This document shows positions 7,853 through 15,945 of a stretch of 32,144 nt of DNA, piece by piece (the first letter of the stretch is position 1; the number at the start of each line of letters is the position of its first letter). The position numbers were made by a program, and so were the translations under genes. This DNA is from a virus. The stretch lies in IMG/VR virus record IMGVR_UViG_3300032006_002537, positions 1 to 32,144 of that record; one strand, 5' to 3'. The notes under the pieces are model-generated. The model was not told where the DNA came from, did not search any database, and worked only from the letters and a program-made list of their open reading frames with translations.

Positions 7853-9430
7853 ATGAAAGATATAAAAGTAAAAGATATTGTTATTATAGGTGGCGGAACC
7901 TCTGGGTGGATGGCCGCACTATTTTTACTAAAAAGAGAAGGATATAATATTACAGTAATAGAATCAAAAAAGATACCTACCATAGGAGTAGGCGAAAGTA
8001 CTCAACCATCGGTTTCTGCTTTTTTCGAATTTGCAGGATATAAGCAAACAGACTGGATGCCAAAATGTAAGGCAACTTATAAATCGGGAGTAATGTTTGA
8101 CGGATGGAATCCTGATAATCAATTTTTAGTTGATAGTGAATCGGCAGTATTTAGTATACTAGATACAACAGAATATGATTCGTATGGTACACATGATGCC
8201 GCAATAGCAACAGGCATGACTGCAAAAGATTGGTCTAATTGGTTTCCTTCATATCGATTAGCAATAAACAATAAATCACCTAAAATGGGTAAGGAGCGAT
8301 TTAATTATCTTAATGGTCATACTTCTCCTCCGCCTAATGCAGTACAATGGGACAATATTGCAGTAATAGATTTTTTAAAACAAGAATGTATAAAACTTGG
8401 TGTAACACATGTCGTTGATAGTGTCGTAGATGTAAACTTAGATCAAGAAGGATATGTAAAAGAGTTAATTTTAGAAGATGGAATGGAAAATATTCCAGGA
8501 GATATTTTTGTAGATTGTTCGGGATTTAATTCTGTTTTATTTGATACTATATATCAATGCCCATGGCATTCGGTACAGGAGTTTTTACCAACAAATAATG
8601 CTATAGCAATAAGAAGAAAATATACCAATCCCCAAAAAGAATGTCATCCTTATACCAAATCTACCGCAATGACTTCGGGTTGGATGTGGACAATACCTAC
8701 CTATGATGATTTAGCCCATGGATATGTTTACAGTGACAAATATATAGATAAAGATGATGCAGAAAAAGAAATACGAACAAAAATAAATGATTGGGATTCG
8801 CCAGCATTACATGTACCTTTTAAAGCAGGAACACGAGAAACAATATCCATTAAAAATGTATATGCTATTGGACTTTCCGCAGGATTTTTAGAACCATTAG
8901 AAGCAACAAATTTAGCATTTACAGTAATTGCAATAGGTAATTTAGGTAAGTTATTATACGAAACACAAAATATGTATAATGAGGCTATGGGATCGCATAT
9001 AAGTAGAATGTTTAGTTTACAAGTAGATGAAATGGTAAATTTTATATATATGCATTATAGAATGGCGCCAAAAAATGATACACAATTTTGGAAAGAAATA
9101 AAAGAAAGACCAATACCAGATAAAATAATGCCTATGTATAATGCAATAAAAGATGGGCCTTTATCCCAAACTATGTTTTATGATATGCAAATGAAAGACA
9201 TGCCAGGTTTTAGATTTCTTGAAGCAAATTCTCCTATATTTGCTTCGGGTCATTGGTGGCAATTATTAAAAGGATTTGGTCATTACGAAAATATTAAAAG
9301 ATCATATAGTGATGATTTTATACAGTATAGTAAAATGGTATTAGATGTTCATAAACATAGAATGGACAATGTAATAAAAACTTTTCCTAACCATTATGAT
9401 TTTCTAACAGAATGGTACGAATCAATTTGA
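7853..9430 (+). CDS. Flavin-dependent tryptophan-halogenase-like protein 1
   Basis: The 525-residue protein has the length and motifs of the PrnA/RebH family, which use FADH2, O2 and halide to halogenate aromatic substrates. Visible are the FAD motif GGGTSGW (13-19), IGVGESTQPS, the catalytic-lysine region ATYKSGVMF (Lys77, equivalent to Lys79 of PrnA/RebH), the W-x-W-x-I-P motif WMWTIP (277-282), which blocks monooxygenase activity, and GFLEPLEATN. In PrnA the last motif reads E-S-T-G and positions the catalytic Glu and halide. Here it is Glu350-Ala-Thr-Asn, so the Ser and Gly are changed. A marine phage member (VirX1 of cyanophage Syn10) is known to halogenate, preferring iodide. No flavin reductase is visible in this window, so a host reductase would be needed. 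Substrate unknown. Confidence 0.92.
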   Translation: MKDIKVKDIVIIGGGTSGWMAALFLLKREGYNITVIESKKIPTIGVGESTQPSVSAFFEFAGYKQTDWMPKCKATYKSGVMFDGWNPDNQFLVDSESAVFSILDTTEYDSYGTHDAAIATGMTAKDWSNWFPSYRLAINNKSPKMGKERFNYLNGHTSPPPNAVQWDNIAVIDFLKQECIKLGVTHVVDSVVDVNLDQEGYVKELILEDGMENIPGDIFVDCSGFNSVLFDTIYQCPWHSVQEFLPTNNAIAIRRKYTNPQKECHPYTKSTAMTSGWMWTIPTYDDLAHGYVYSDKYIDKDDAEKEIRTKINDWDSPALHVPFKAGTRETISIKNVYAIGLSAGFLEPLEATNLAFTVIAIGNLGKLLYETQNMYNEAMGSHISRMFSLQVDEMVNFIYMHYRMAPKNDTQFWKEIKERPIPDKIMPMYNAIKDGPLSQTMFYDMQMKDMPGFRFLEANSPIFASGHWWQLLKGFGHYENIKRSYSDDFIQYSKMVLDVHKHRMDNVIKTFPNHYDFLTEWYESI

Positions 9431-9455
9431 CTTTATAAATTTTTTATGTTATAAT
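9427..9455 (+). promoter_or_regulatory. Consensus sigma-70 promoter with extended -10
   Basis: TTGACT (9427-9432) and TATAAT (9450-9455) are 17 bases apart and TG precedes the -10 (TGTTATAAT). With the usual spacing the start site falls at about 9462, which is the A of the ATG of the exonuclease gene, so the message could be leaderless. The -35 covers the stop codon of halogenase 1. Confidence 0.82.
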
Positions 9456-9461
9456 AAACAC

Positions 9462-9998
9462 ATGAGAAACCATGTGATGATAGATGTTGAGTGCCTTAGT
9501 ACTCGACCTGATGCAGTATTATTAACATTTGGGGCCATACGTTTTAGGCCAACAGACAATGATGTAGATAAGGATCCATTTAAGATGGAACATTTCTACA
9601 GACGTGTTGATCCTGAATCTTGTACAAAAATAGGTTTACAAACAGATGAACCTACATTAGAATGGTGGGCAAAACAAGATGATGACGTTAAAGCAGAAGC
9701 ATTTGCTCCAGAAGATAGATGTGATGTAGCGGATGTTTTAAAAGACTTTTACATGTTTTGTAAAGGATGTGATCAGTTTTGGGCCCATGGTTCTATATTC
9801 GATATAATGATTATAGAAACTATAAATAGAATACTACAACGAGGCAACCCGTGGAAATTTTGGCAAATACGGGACACCAGAACTTTGTATAGCCTTGTAG
9901 ATATGAAACTTCCAAAAACTGCAAAGCATCATTGTTTATATGATTGTTATAATCAAATATTAGGTGTACAGGCCTCCTTTGCCCAATTAGGCCTATGA
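9462..9998 (+). CDS. DEDDh 3'-5' exoribonuclease-like protein
   Basis: The 178-residue protein matches the small DEDDh exonuclease family that includes Rv2179c. ExoI is MIDVECLSTRPDAVLLTFGA (Asp8, Glu10), ExoII is WAHGSIFDIMIIE, and ExoIII is KHHCLYDCYNQ with the expected His and Asp. It would remove nucleotides from 3' ends of RNA or DNA using two metal ions. The predicted transcription start coincides with this ATG and there is no Shine-Dalgarno, suggesting a leaderless message; an ATG at 9477 would also keep the catalytic DVE. It has its own promoter, separate from halogenase 1. Confidence 0.88.
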   Translation: MRNHVMIDVECLSTRPDAVLLTFGAIRFRPTDNDVDKDPFKMEHFYRRVDPESCTKIGLQTDEPTLEWWAKQDDDVKAEAFAPEDRCDVADVLKDFYMFCKGCDQFWAHGSIFDIMIIETINRILQRGNPWKFWQIRDTRTLYSLVDMKLPKTAKHHCLYDCYNQILGVQASFAQLGL

Positions 9999-10079
9999 AT
10001 GTGGAAACTGTATCTAATTTTATTTGCAATTATTGTCGGTGCTATTACAGGTAAAATACTTGCAATAATATACATATAA
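9999..10079 (+). CDS. 26-residue single-pass membrane peptide
   Basis: A short frame fills the whole gap between the exonuclease and the next gene, with no spare base on either side. It begins MWKLYLILFAIIVGAITGK and then hydrophobic residues to the end. It has one likely transmembrane helix with a G-x-x-x-G pattern. Exact fit between neighbours and a clean hydrophobic sequence support translation, but nothing else does. Confidence 0.5.
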   Translation: MWKLYLILFAIIVGAITGKILAIIYI

Positions 10080-10436
10080 ATGAGTGGAAAAAATATAGTA
10101 TGGAAAGGTAATTTTGAAATAGATTTAGTCAAACAAGATAGTTTGACAGCAATGCGCCATCACGCAAACGAACAAATAAAAAAATTACAAGAACATGCAG
10201 ATTTACTAGTAGAACAGGTAAAAGAAATTGTAGAAAGAGTGAAGTTAGCAGAAAAAATAGCAACGGCAGAATATGGTTTTAAGCCAGTACATTTAAAAGA
10301 ATATTATTTGTACAAAAAAAATAAAAAATTAACTTTAACATTAATAGCACCAGAAGAATGGAAACCTAAATCTCCATATGGTGAATGTATTGCTAAAGTA
10401 AGACAATTAGGAGATTCAACATGGGAAAAATTATAA
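10080..10436 (+). CDS. DUF2452-like protein
   Basis: The 118-residue protein has an N-terminal helical part (about 20-65, heptad-like, LQEHADLLVEQVKEIVERV) followed by FKPVHLKEYYLYKKN, LTLIAPEEW and LGDSTWEKL. This order is what I remember of the DUF2452 family found in bacteria and phages; the function is unknown. It starts right after the small membrane peptide and overlaps the next gene by 16 bases. Confidence 0.65.
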   Translation: MSGKNIVWKGNFEIDLVKQDSLTAMRHHANEQIKKLQEHADLLVEQVKEIVERVKLAEKIATAEYGFKPVHLKEYYLYKKNKKLTLTLIAPEEWKPKSPYGECIAKVRQLGDSTWEKL

Positions 10437-10825
10437 TTGTAATATTGTTAATTTTTGCTGTAAGTTTACCAATAACCTGTATGACCTTAATAACGGACAG
10501 TTATGGAAAAGTGCATGCCGAAGAAAGCAAAACAATATTTGAACCTAAATATCCTTCTAGTGTAATATATGGATTTATTAATGGATGTTATATGACATTT
10601 GAAGATGCACAATACAAATCAGATCAACTTTGGCCAGATGATTTAAAAAACATTTGTGGTTGTATAATGGATGGACTTAGAGAAGCAGTACCAGCAAAAG
10701 ATTTTTTAAAAGATTGGGGTGATGAATTAACAGAAGAACAACGATCACTGTCAAATATGTTCGGTATGTTATGTACAGAACAAATTATAAAACAAAAATT
10801 ACGAGAAAATAGAGATCCAGCATGA
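10421..10825 (+). CDS. Exported or membrane-anchored protein, unknown
   Basis: The 134-residue protein starts with a strong hydrophobic segment (MGKIIIVILLIFAVSLPIT) and then a soluble domain with several cysteines (around YGFINGCYM, ICGCIMDG and MLCTEQ). This suggests a periplasmic domain with disulfides or metal ligands, behind a signal anchor or signal peptide ending near VHAEES. No family recognised. It is coupled to the QueD-like gene by an ATGA overlap. Confidence 0.7.
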   Translation: MGKIIIVILLIFAVSLPITCMTLITDSYGKVHAEESKTIFEPKYPSSVIYGFINGCYMTFEDAQYKSDQLWPDDLKNICGCIMDGLREAVPAKDFLKDWGDELTEEQRSLSNMFGMLCTEQIIKQKLRENRDPA

Positions 10826-11355
10826 GTGATAAAATAGTTTTACCAAATAGAGAACCAAGAACATACAAATATAATAGCACAAAAGAATATGTAGATAAAT
10901 TTCCATGTGCATATAGACAATGGAAAGCAGACAGTCATTGTAATATTATTCATGGTTATAGTTTTACTATGCGATTCTTTTTTGGAACAGATCATTTAGA
11001 CGTTAGAAATTGGGTTGCTGATTATGGTGGTCTAGGCGAACTTAAAAGTTTTTTAGATGAACAGTTCGATCATACTTTATTAGTAGCAGAAGATGAACCA
11101 GAAATGGAACTTTACAAACAGTTAGAAAAAGCAGGAATAGCAAAACTTACTGTATTACCAAAACTAGGTTGTGAAGGCCTTTCGTCTATGTTATACAAAT
11201 ATATGAATGGAGTGTTTATTCCTGATATGTGGGGGCCAGGTGAAGCAGAAAGACTTTGGTGTTATAGAGTAGAAGTTCGTGAAACACAAACCAATATGGC
11301 TTGGCGTGAAGGACATAGGGAATGGGGTGAAGATTTATTTGATGTAGACGGATAA
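10822..11355 (+). CDS. QueD/6-pyruvoyl-tetrahydropterin synthase-like protein
   Basis: The 177-residue protein has the overall pattern of the PTPS/QueD fold, which makes 6-carboxy-tetrahydropterin (for 7-deazaguanines) or related pterins. Visible are FPCAYRQWKADSHCNIIHGY (27-46), VADYGGLGELKSFLDEQFDHTLL, the CEGLS segment with the substrate Glu, and VEVRETQTNMAW. In canonical members the zinc is held by three His (A-A-H near the start and H-G-H). Here the first is Tyr31 and the third Tyr46; His44 remains with extra His39 and Cys40. I recall a bacterial subgroup with the same RQW...SHC...HGY signature, so this is probably subfamily-specific and not decay. Overlaps both neighbours. Confidence 0.8.
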   Translation: MSDKIVLPNREPRTYKYNSTKEYVDKFPCAYRQWKADSHCNIIHGYSFTMRFFFGTDHLDVRNWVADYGGLGELKSFLDEQFDHTLLVAEDEPEMELYKQLEKAGIAKLTVLPKLGCEGLSSMLYKYMNGVFIPDMWGPGEAERLWCYRVEVRETQTNMAWREGHREWGEDLFDVDG

Positions 11356-12044
11356 TGATAGAACAACCATCTATACCTAAAATTATTGATAGTAATATTT
11401 TTGATGTTGATACAAATAAAGAACGTGACATTAAAATAATTGATATAGATATAAAAGATAGGTTTCCTCTCAAAGTAGCAGAAATTCCTGATGTATATGA
11501 AGATTATGTTTCTGTAAGACAATTTGCATTAGAACTTCCGTGTATGTTTGCCAGAAATGTAGATAAACATACAAATTATCCTGGTTATAGAGCTCATTAT
11601 ATTTGTGATCAAACTCCATTATGGACATTAATAAATGATGTTTTATTAAAACATTTTTCTAAAGAATGGGGAGGTCCGCATACTAAACCAATATATTTTC
11701 CTTTTACAACAGGCATATTAAACACAAAACATATTCAAAAACGTACGACGGCAATACAACCATTAGTATCTTTATTGCCTCATAGAGATAAACAACCACC
11801 ATCTCCAGGTATGTTTGCAGGAGTTATATATTTAAATTTGCTAGAAGAATGTGCAGGAGGAACAGCATTTTATACAAGTTCAATAGACGGACAACTTATG
11901 TATGAATCAAAAATGGTACCAAATACTATGATATTATATCAACAACGAATACCGCATTCGGGTGAAATAAAATATGAAGATTATTTAGAAAAGTTTAGAA
12001 TTACACAAAACTTTTTTATAGGCGATAAATATTATTGGTTTTAG
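11355..12044 (+). CDS. 2OG-Fe(II) oxygenase-like protein, DUF6445 type
   Basis: The 229-residue protein has LLPHRDKQPPSPGMFAGVIY with H-x-D at His143-Asp145, ECAGGTAFYTSS, a distal His201 in RIPHSGEI and Arg215 in KFRITQNFF. This is the DUF6445-like version of the double-stranded beta-helix oxygenase fold, a group I associate with bacterial halogenase neighbourhoods. A role in oxidising a peptide, metabolite or surface group is inferred. It starts in the stop of the previous gene and is followed by iscU. The same family returns as three tandem copies at 26-28 kb. Confidence 0.72.
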   Translation: MIEQPSIPKIIDSNIFDVDTNKERDIKIIDIDIKDRFPLKVAEIPDVYEDYVSVRQFALELPCMFARNVDKHTNYPGYRAHYICDQTPLWTLINDVLLKHFSKEWGGPHTKPIYFPFTTGILNTKHIQKRTTAIQPLVSLLPHRDKQPPSPGMFAGVIYLNLLEECAGGTAFYTSSIDGQLMYESKMVPNTMILYQQRIPHSGEIKYEDYLEKFRITQNFFIGDKYYWF

Positions 12045-12068
12045 AAAGAAATTATAAAAAGGAATTAT

Positions 12069-12452
12069 ATGGCATACAGTGAAAGGGTAATAGAGCATTA
12101 TGAGAAACCTAAAAATGTTGGGAGTCTGGATGGGAGCGATAACAATGTCGGTACTGGTTTGGTGGGTGCTCCTGAGTGTGGCGATGTTATGAAACTCCAA
12201 ATAAAAGTAGACTCAGAAACTAACGAAATTATTGATGCCAAATTTAAAACATTTGGTTGTGGTTCGGCAATTGCTTCTTCGAGTTTAGCCACAGAATGGA
12301 TTAAAGGTAAATCCATAGAAGAAGCAGATAGTATTAAAAATGTAGATATTGTTGAAGAATTATCTTTACCTCCTGTAAAGATTCATTGTTCGGTACTAGC
12401 CGAAGACGCAATTAAATCTGCGATACAAGATTATAAGAATAAACAATTATAA
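12069..12452 (+). CDS. iscU: IscU/NifU-type Fe-S cluster scaffold
   Basis: The 127-residue protein is a complete IscU, on which [2Fe-2S] clusters are built from cysteine sulfur and iron. All ligands are present: Cys37 and Asp39 in APECGD, Cys64 in FGCGS, and His106-Cys107 in LPPVKIHCSVLAED (the motif region recognised by the HscA chaperone). AAAAGGAATTAT precedes the ATG. No cysteine desulfurase is in the window, so sulfur must come from host IscS or SufS. Two A-type carriers follow at 13.1-13.9 kb, giving a compact assembly and transfer module. Confidence 0.95.
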   Translation: MAYSERVIEHYEKPKNVGSLDGSDNNVGTGLVGAPECGDVMKLQIKVDSETNEIIDAKFKTFGCGSAIASSSLATEWIKGKSIEEADSIKNVDIVEELSLPPVKIHCSVLAEDAIKSAIQDYKNKQL

Positions 12453-12459
12453 AGGTAAT

Positions 12460-12759
12460 ATGGGATTTTTTAAAAATATGGTAGACTGGTTCACCGGTTC
12501 TCCTGTTCCACCAGCAAGTACAATGGAAGAGGCAATGTTAGGGAAACCTACTCCAAATTATGAGCCAGAAGAAGTGCCGCCAAAAGAAGAAAAGGCACCT
12601 GCTAAAAAAGTAAAATATACAAAGACGTCGTTAATGAAAAAGACGAAAGGTCAATTAGAAGCGTTAGGTAGAAAAGAATTCAACATCGAGTTGGATAAAC
12701 GCAAAACAAAAGCAACTCTAGTAAAGGAACTTTTGGGCACCATCAAGAAAGCGGGGTGA
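12460..12759 (+). CDS. Small protein with C-terminal SAP/HeH-like helix-loop-helix
   Basis: The 99-residue protein has an amphipathic N-terminus (MGFFKNMVDWFTGS), a Pro/Glu/Lys-rich linker (30-52) and a basic C-terminal segment with the pattern KGQLEALGRKEFNIELDKR then KATLVKELL. This resembles the helix-extended loop-helix of SAP or Rho-N type modules that bind nucleic acid. The assignment is by pattern only. Start supported by AAAGG 6 bases upstream. Confidence 0.55.
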   Translation: MGFFKNMVDWFTGSPVPPASTMEEAMLGKPTPNYEPEEVPPKEEKAPAKKVKYTKTSLMKKTKGQLEALGRKEFNIELDKRKTKATLVKELLGTIKKAG

Positions 12760-12765
12760 GAATTT

Positions 12766-13116
12766 ATGCCTCAAAAATTTTGGCATGCCGGCAGAAAAGG
12801 AAAACATCTAGGATGGGATGATATTTCTGCTATGAATATTGAAGAATTACTAACACATCTTAAAGAATGGTACGGAGTAACGGATATAAAACCCATGAGA
12901 GATATTACACATGTTAATAGACCTCCATGGACTTTACCTGGTGATCCGGTTATTCATAATGCTTTAGAATGTTGGGCAGATGGTGCCGACGAATATGGAA
13001 AACTTCAACGAAGAGACGAAGGAACATATTATCATCTTTCGACGATGATAAAACGAAAAGATGTTATCCAATTATTAACTGAAACTGCCGACGGAGATCA
13101 ACCACCATCATGGTAA
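12766..13116 (+). CDS. Unknown protein (116 aa)
   Basis: This is a soluble, Trp- and His-containing protein (FWHAGRKGKHLGWDD at the start, NRPPWTLPGDPVIHNALECW in the middle). No membrane segment or known family. It follows the SAP-like gene by 6 bases and overlaps the first A-type carrier by 7, so it is within the Fe-S operon. Confidence 0.65.
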   Translation: MPQKFWHAGRKGKHLGWDDISAMNIEELLTHLKEWYGVTDIKPMRDITHVNRPPWTLPGDPVIHNALECWADGADEYGKLQRRDEGTYYHLSTMIKRKDVIQLLTETADGDQPPSW

Positions 13117-13478
13117 AATTTACAAAACGAGCTGTAAAAGTAATATCAAATATAATGAATGAGCAAAAAGTTAGCGACGATACAAGAGTACGAGTAGGCG
13201 TCAAAGGCGGAGGTTGTTCTGGTTTTACCTATACAGTAGATTTTGATAGTAGAAAAGGCAAATTTGATTTAGAATTCGAGTCATTCGGACTTAACATTTT
13301 AGTAGATAAAAAAAGCCACATATATATTAAAGATACAGAAGTAGACTGGTCAAACGATTTAAATGATCGTGGTCTAAAATTTAATAATCCCTCAGCAAAA
13401 GGTTCCTGCGGGTGCAGGACATCGTTTATGCATGAACATAAGGAAACCGAAGATGGATACAAACCAAGTTGGATGTGA
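13110..13478 (+). CDS. A-type Fe-S carrier (IscA/ErpA/HesB family), copy 1
   Basis: The 122-residue protein has the three invariant cysteines of A-type carriers: Cys36 in VKGGGCSGFTY and Cys100/Cys102 in KGSCGCRTSF. These proteins receive clusters from scaffold proteins such as IscU and pass them to apo-enzymes. Length and spacing are as in bacterial IscA/ErpA, plus a short C-terminal tail. It overlaps the upstream gene and the second A-type gene. Confidence 0.93.
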   Translation: MVKFTKRAVKVISNIMNEQKVSDDTRVRVGVKGGGCSGFTYTVDFDSRKGKFDLEFESFGLNILVDKKSHIYIKDTEVDWSNDLNDRGLKFNNPSAKGSCGCRTSFMHEHKETEDGYKPSWM

Positions 13479-13857
13479 GCTTAAAATAACAGAAAAGGCC
13501 GCTGTAGAATTTAAACAAATGTGTATCGATGAAGATAAACATTGGGCAGATTCATATTTAAGAGTAGGAGCAAATTCAGGCGGATGTTCTGGTTGGAAGT
13601 ATAGTTTAGATTATGAAGATACAGTAGATCCTACTGACTTGATTTTTGAACAATATGGTGTTAAACTAGTAGTAGACGAATACATTCTTAATGATATTAT
13701 TGGGGATGTTGAAGTCGATTATAAAGTTGGCAATCTAGTAGAACAAGGATTTATATTTAAACGATTAAAATATGAACATGTTTGTGGTTGTGGAGAAAGT
13801 TTTACACCAGTAAAAGATATACCAGCAGACGGACAAATGCCAGGCCTAGGATGGTAA
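13453..13857 (+). CDS. A-type Fe-S carrier, copy 2
   Basis: This is a second A-type protein of 134 residues with Cys45 in SGGCSGWKYS and Cys111/Cys113 in HVCGCGESF. It is clearly divergent from copy 1, so not a recent duplication, and it ends in PADGQMPGLGW. ATG 13453 is chosen because AAGGAA lies 7 bases upstream; an in-frame ATG at 13432 would add seven residues and lacks a site. Two A-type genes may serve different targets, as IscA and ErpA do in bacteria. Confidence 0.92.
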   Translation: MDTNQVGCELKITEKAAVEFKQMCIDEDKHWADSYLRVGANSGGCSGWKYSLDYEDTVDPTDLIFEQYGVKLVVDEYILNDIIGDVEVDYKVGNLVEQGFIFKRLKYEHVCGCGESFTPVKDIPADGQMPGLGW

Positions 13858-13876
13858 TATAATTTAAAACTAATTA

Positions 13877-15532
13877 ATGCAAATCAATAAAATTATAATA
13901 TTAGGCGGAGGATCATCCGGTTGGATGACTGCCGCTGGTCTTATTAGTAGATTTCCAAATAAAGATATTACGTTAATTGAATCTGCAAATATAAACACCA
14001 TAGGTGTTGGCGAAAGCACTTTAGCAGAAATAAACGATTTTTTAAAAATGTTAGGCGTAAAAGACGTCGACTGGATGCCCTTTTGTAAAGCAACATATAA
14101 ATTATCAATAGATTTTACAAATTGGGATGGTAAAGGAACTCGCTTTCATTATCCTTTTGGTTTTTATCCTAGATATGTAGAAGAACAATCCCCTCTTAAA
14201 AGAAAAGATCAATGGTTTCAACGAAAATTACTATGTAATACTCCTCCTACAGAATATGCTGAGTTTCTTTGGGATACCATTGAATTAATAGATCATAATA
14301 AATTTACTTTAAATGAAGATAAGTTTTTTTATAATTTTCAAACAACATCTCTTGCTGGAATGCGTAGCGGAGTTGCAACAGATAGGGCGTATCATTTTGA
14401 CGCATCTAAATTTGGAGAGTGGTTGAGATTACATTATTGTGAACCACGAGGAGTTAAACATGTTTTAGGTACCTACACAAATGCAGTACAAAAAGAAAAT
14501 GGTTATATAGATTATATAAACTTAAAGGATGATGATACAAATTATTATGCAGATCTTTTTATTGATTGTACAGGTTTTAATAGTGTTCTTCATGAAAAAG
14601 TTTTAAATGTTCCTTTTAATTCATTTAGTGATATATTAATTAATAATAAAGCATTAGCAACATCTATTCCATATACAGATAAAAATGTAGAAATGGAAAC
14701 CAATACTAATGCAACCACAATGAATGCTGGTTGGTGTTGGAATATTCCTTTATATAATAGAATTGGTACAGGATATGTTTATTGTTCTGATTTTATTTCA
14801 GAAGACGAAGCAGAAAGAGAATTTAGAGAATATTTGTTAAAACATAGAACACCTGTTGCAGGAAAAGAACCAATACGAGATATTTTACATATAGATATGA
14901 AAACTGGTATTAGACAAGAACCTTGGTGTAAAAATGTTATAGCAGTAGGATTAAGTTGTGGGTTTATTGAACCATTAGAAAGTACAGGATTATTACTTAC
15001 CCATAAAAATATAACAAATATTTGTAATGCTCTAGAAATGGGCGATGATGGCGAAAATGTAACAGGATATTTAAAACAAAGTTTTAATTCGTGGATACAT
15101 GCAGATATGGCATTTGCATCTTTTATAATGTTTCATTATGCCTTTTGTAAAAGAAATGATACAGATTATTGGGAATATGTTACTAATGAAGTACAATATG
15201 ATGGAAATATTTTTCCAGCATGTGAAGCATTAAATTATTATAAAGATAAGGTGTTAGGTCCGCATATGTTTTTAGAAAACCCATATCAAAGTTTTCAACC
15301 TCAAGAAGCCCTTAGTGTTATTATGGCAGGAATGGATTTTAATCCATTATATGTACGAGATATAAAAGAACAACATGTTAGACAAAATGCTGATTTTAAT
15401 AAAACAAAAGAATGGTTACGTAGTTTAGATACATGGTTAGCAGAAAAAAGAGCAAAAAATTTAAAGTATGTAAAAACTTTACCTACTCATTATGAATGGT
15501 TAAAACAAAATATATATAACGGAGAAGAATGA
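13877..15532 (+). CDS. Flavin-dependent tryptophan-halogenase-like protein 2
   Basis: The 551-residue protein keeps the full PrnA/RebH signature: GGGSSGW (10-16), IGVGESTLAE, Lys75 in ATYKLSIDF, WCWNIP (286-291) and GFIEPLESTG, with the catalytic Glu368-Ser369 and the halide-binding Thr370-Gly371 unchanged. Of the three halogenases in the window it is the most canonical and the most likely active. The family acts on tryptophan, other aromatics or carrier-bound substrates; the substrate is unknown here. It is coupled to mazG by ATGA. Confidence 0.94.
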   Translation: MQINKIIILGGGSSGWMTAAGLISRFPNKDITLIESANINTIGVGESTLAEINDFLKMLGVKDVDWMPFCKATYKLSIDFTNWDGKGTRFHYPFGFYPRYVEEQSPLKRKDQWFQRKLLCNTPPTEYAEFLWDTIELIDHNKFTLNEDKFFYNFQTTSLAGMRSGVATDRAYHFDASKFGEWLRLHYCEPRGVKHVLGTYTNAVQKENGYIDYINLKDDDTNYYADLFIDCTGFNSVLHEKVLNVPFNSFSDILINNKALATSIPYTDKNVEMETNTNATTMNAGWCWNIPLYNRIGTGYVYCSDFISEDEAEREFREYLLKHRTPVAGKEPIRDILHIDMKTGIRQEPWCKNVIAVGLSCGFIEPLESTGLLLTHKNITNICNALEMGDDGENVTGYLKQSFNSWIHADMAFASFIMFHYAFCKRNDTDYWEYVTNEVQYDGNIFPACEALNYYKDKVLGPHMFLENPYQSFQPQEALSVIMAGMDFNPLYVRDIKEQHVRQNADFNKTKEWLRSLDTWLAEKRAKNLKYVKTLPTHYEWLKQNIYNGEE

Positions 15533-15945
15533 AATTAGATGACTATCGAAAATTTGTAGATTCTATTACAAGTGACGAATCAAAAGTGTATACTTCTTTT
15601 TTGCATAGACTAGCAGAATTAGAAGCATCCGATGCACATATGCAAGGTAATATTAATATACCAAGACTATTAACAGCCGCATTTGGTTTAGTATCAGAGG
15701 GCGGTGAGTTCACTGAGGTAGTGAAAAAAGTTTTGTTCCAAGGAAAAACTTTAGATGAGGAAATTCGCACAAGACTAATAAAAGAATTAGGTGATGTAGC
15801 ATGGTATTGGGCCAATGCTTGTACAGCATTAAATGTTGATCCTAATGAAGTATTAGAAATTAATGCGAATAAACTTAAAGCAAGGTTTCCTGAAGGACAT
15901 TTTACCGCTGAACGTAGCGAAAATAGATTAGACGGAGATGTATGA
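15529..15945 (+). CDS. mazG: MazG-like nucleotide pyrophosphohydrolase
   Basis: The 138-residue all-helical protein has the metal-binding pattern of single-domain MazG: SEGGEFTEV (Glu57, Glu60, Glu63) and KELGDVAWYWAN (Glu86, Asp89), then the typical tail NANKLKARFPEGHF. MazG hydrolyses nucleoside triphosphates to monophosphates, and phage copies are widespread in marine T4-like phages. Start and stop overlap both neighbours by ATGA. Confidence 0.92.
   Translation: MKLDDYRKFVDSITSDESKVYTSFLHRLAELEASDAHMQGNINIPRLLTAAFGLVSEGGEFTEVVKKVLFQGKTLDEEIRTRLIKELGDVAWYWANACTALNVDPNEVLEINANKLKARFPEGHFTAERSENRLDGDV

Noticed and set aside
13432-13452. Earlier start for the second A-type carrier
   Set aside because: ATG 13453 has AAGGAA at good spacing; the added residues from 13432 are not part of the family fold.
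13850-13876. Promoter before halogenase 2
   Set aside because: A TATAAT-like string is present but there is no -35 element at suitable spacing.
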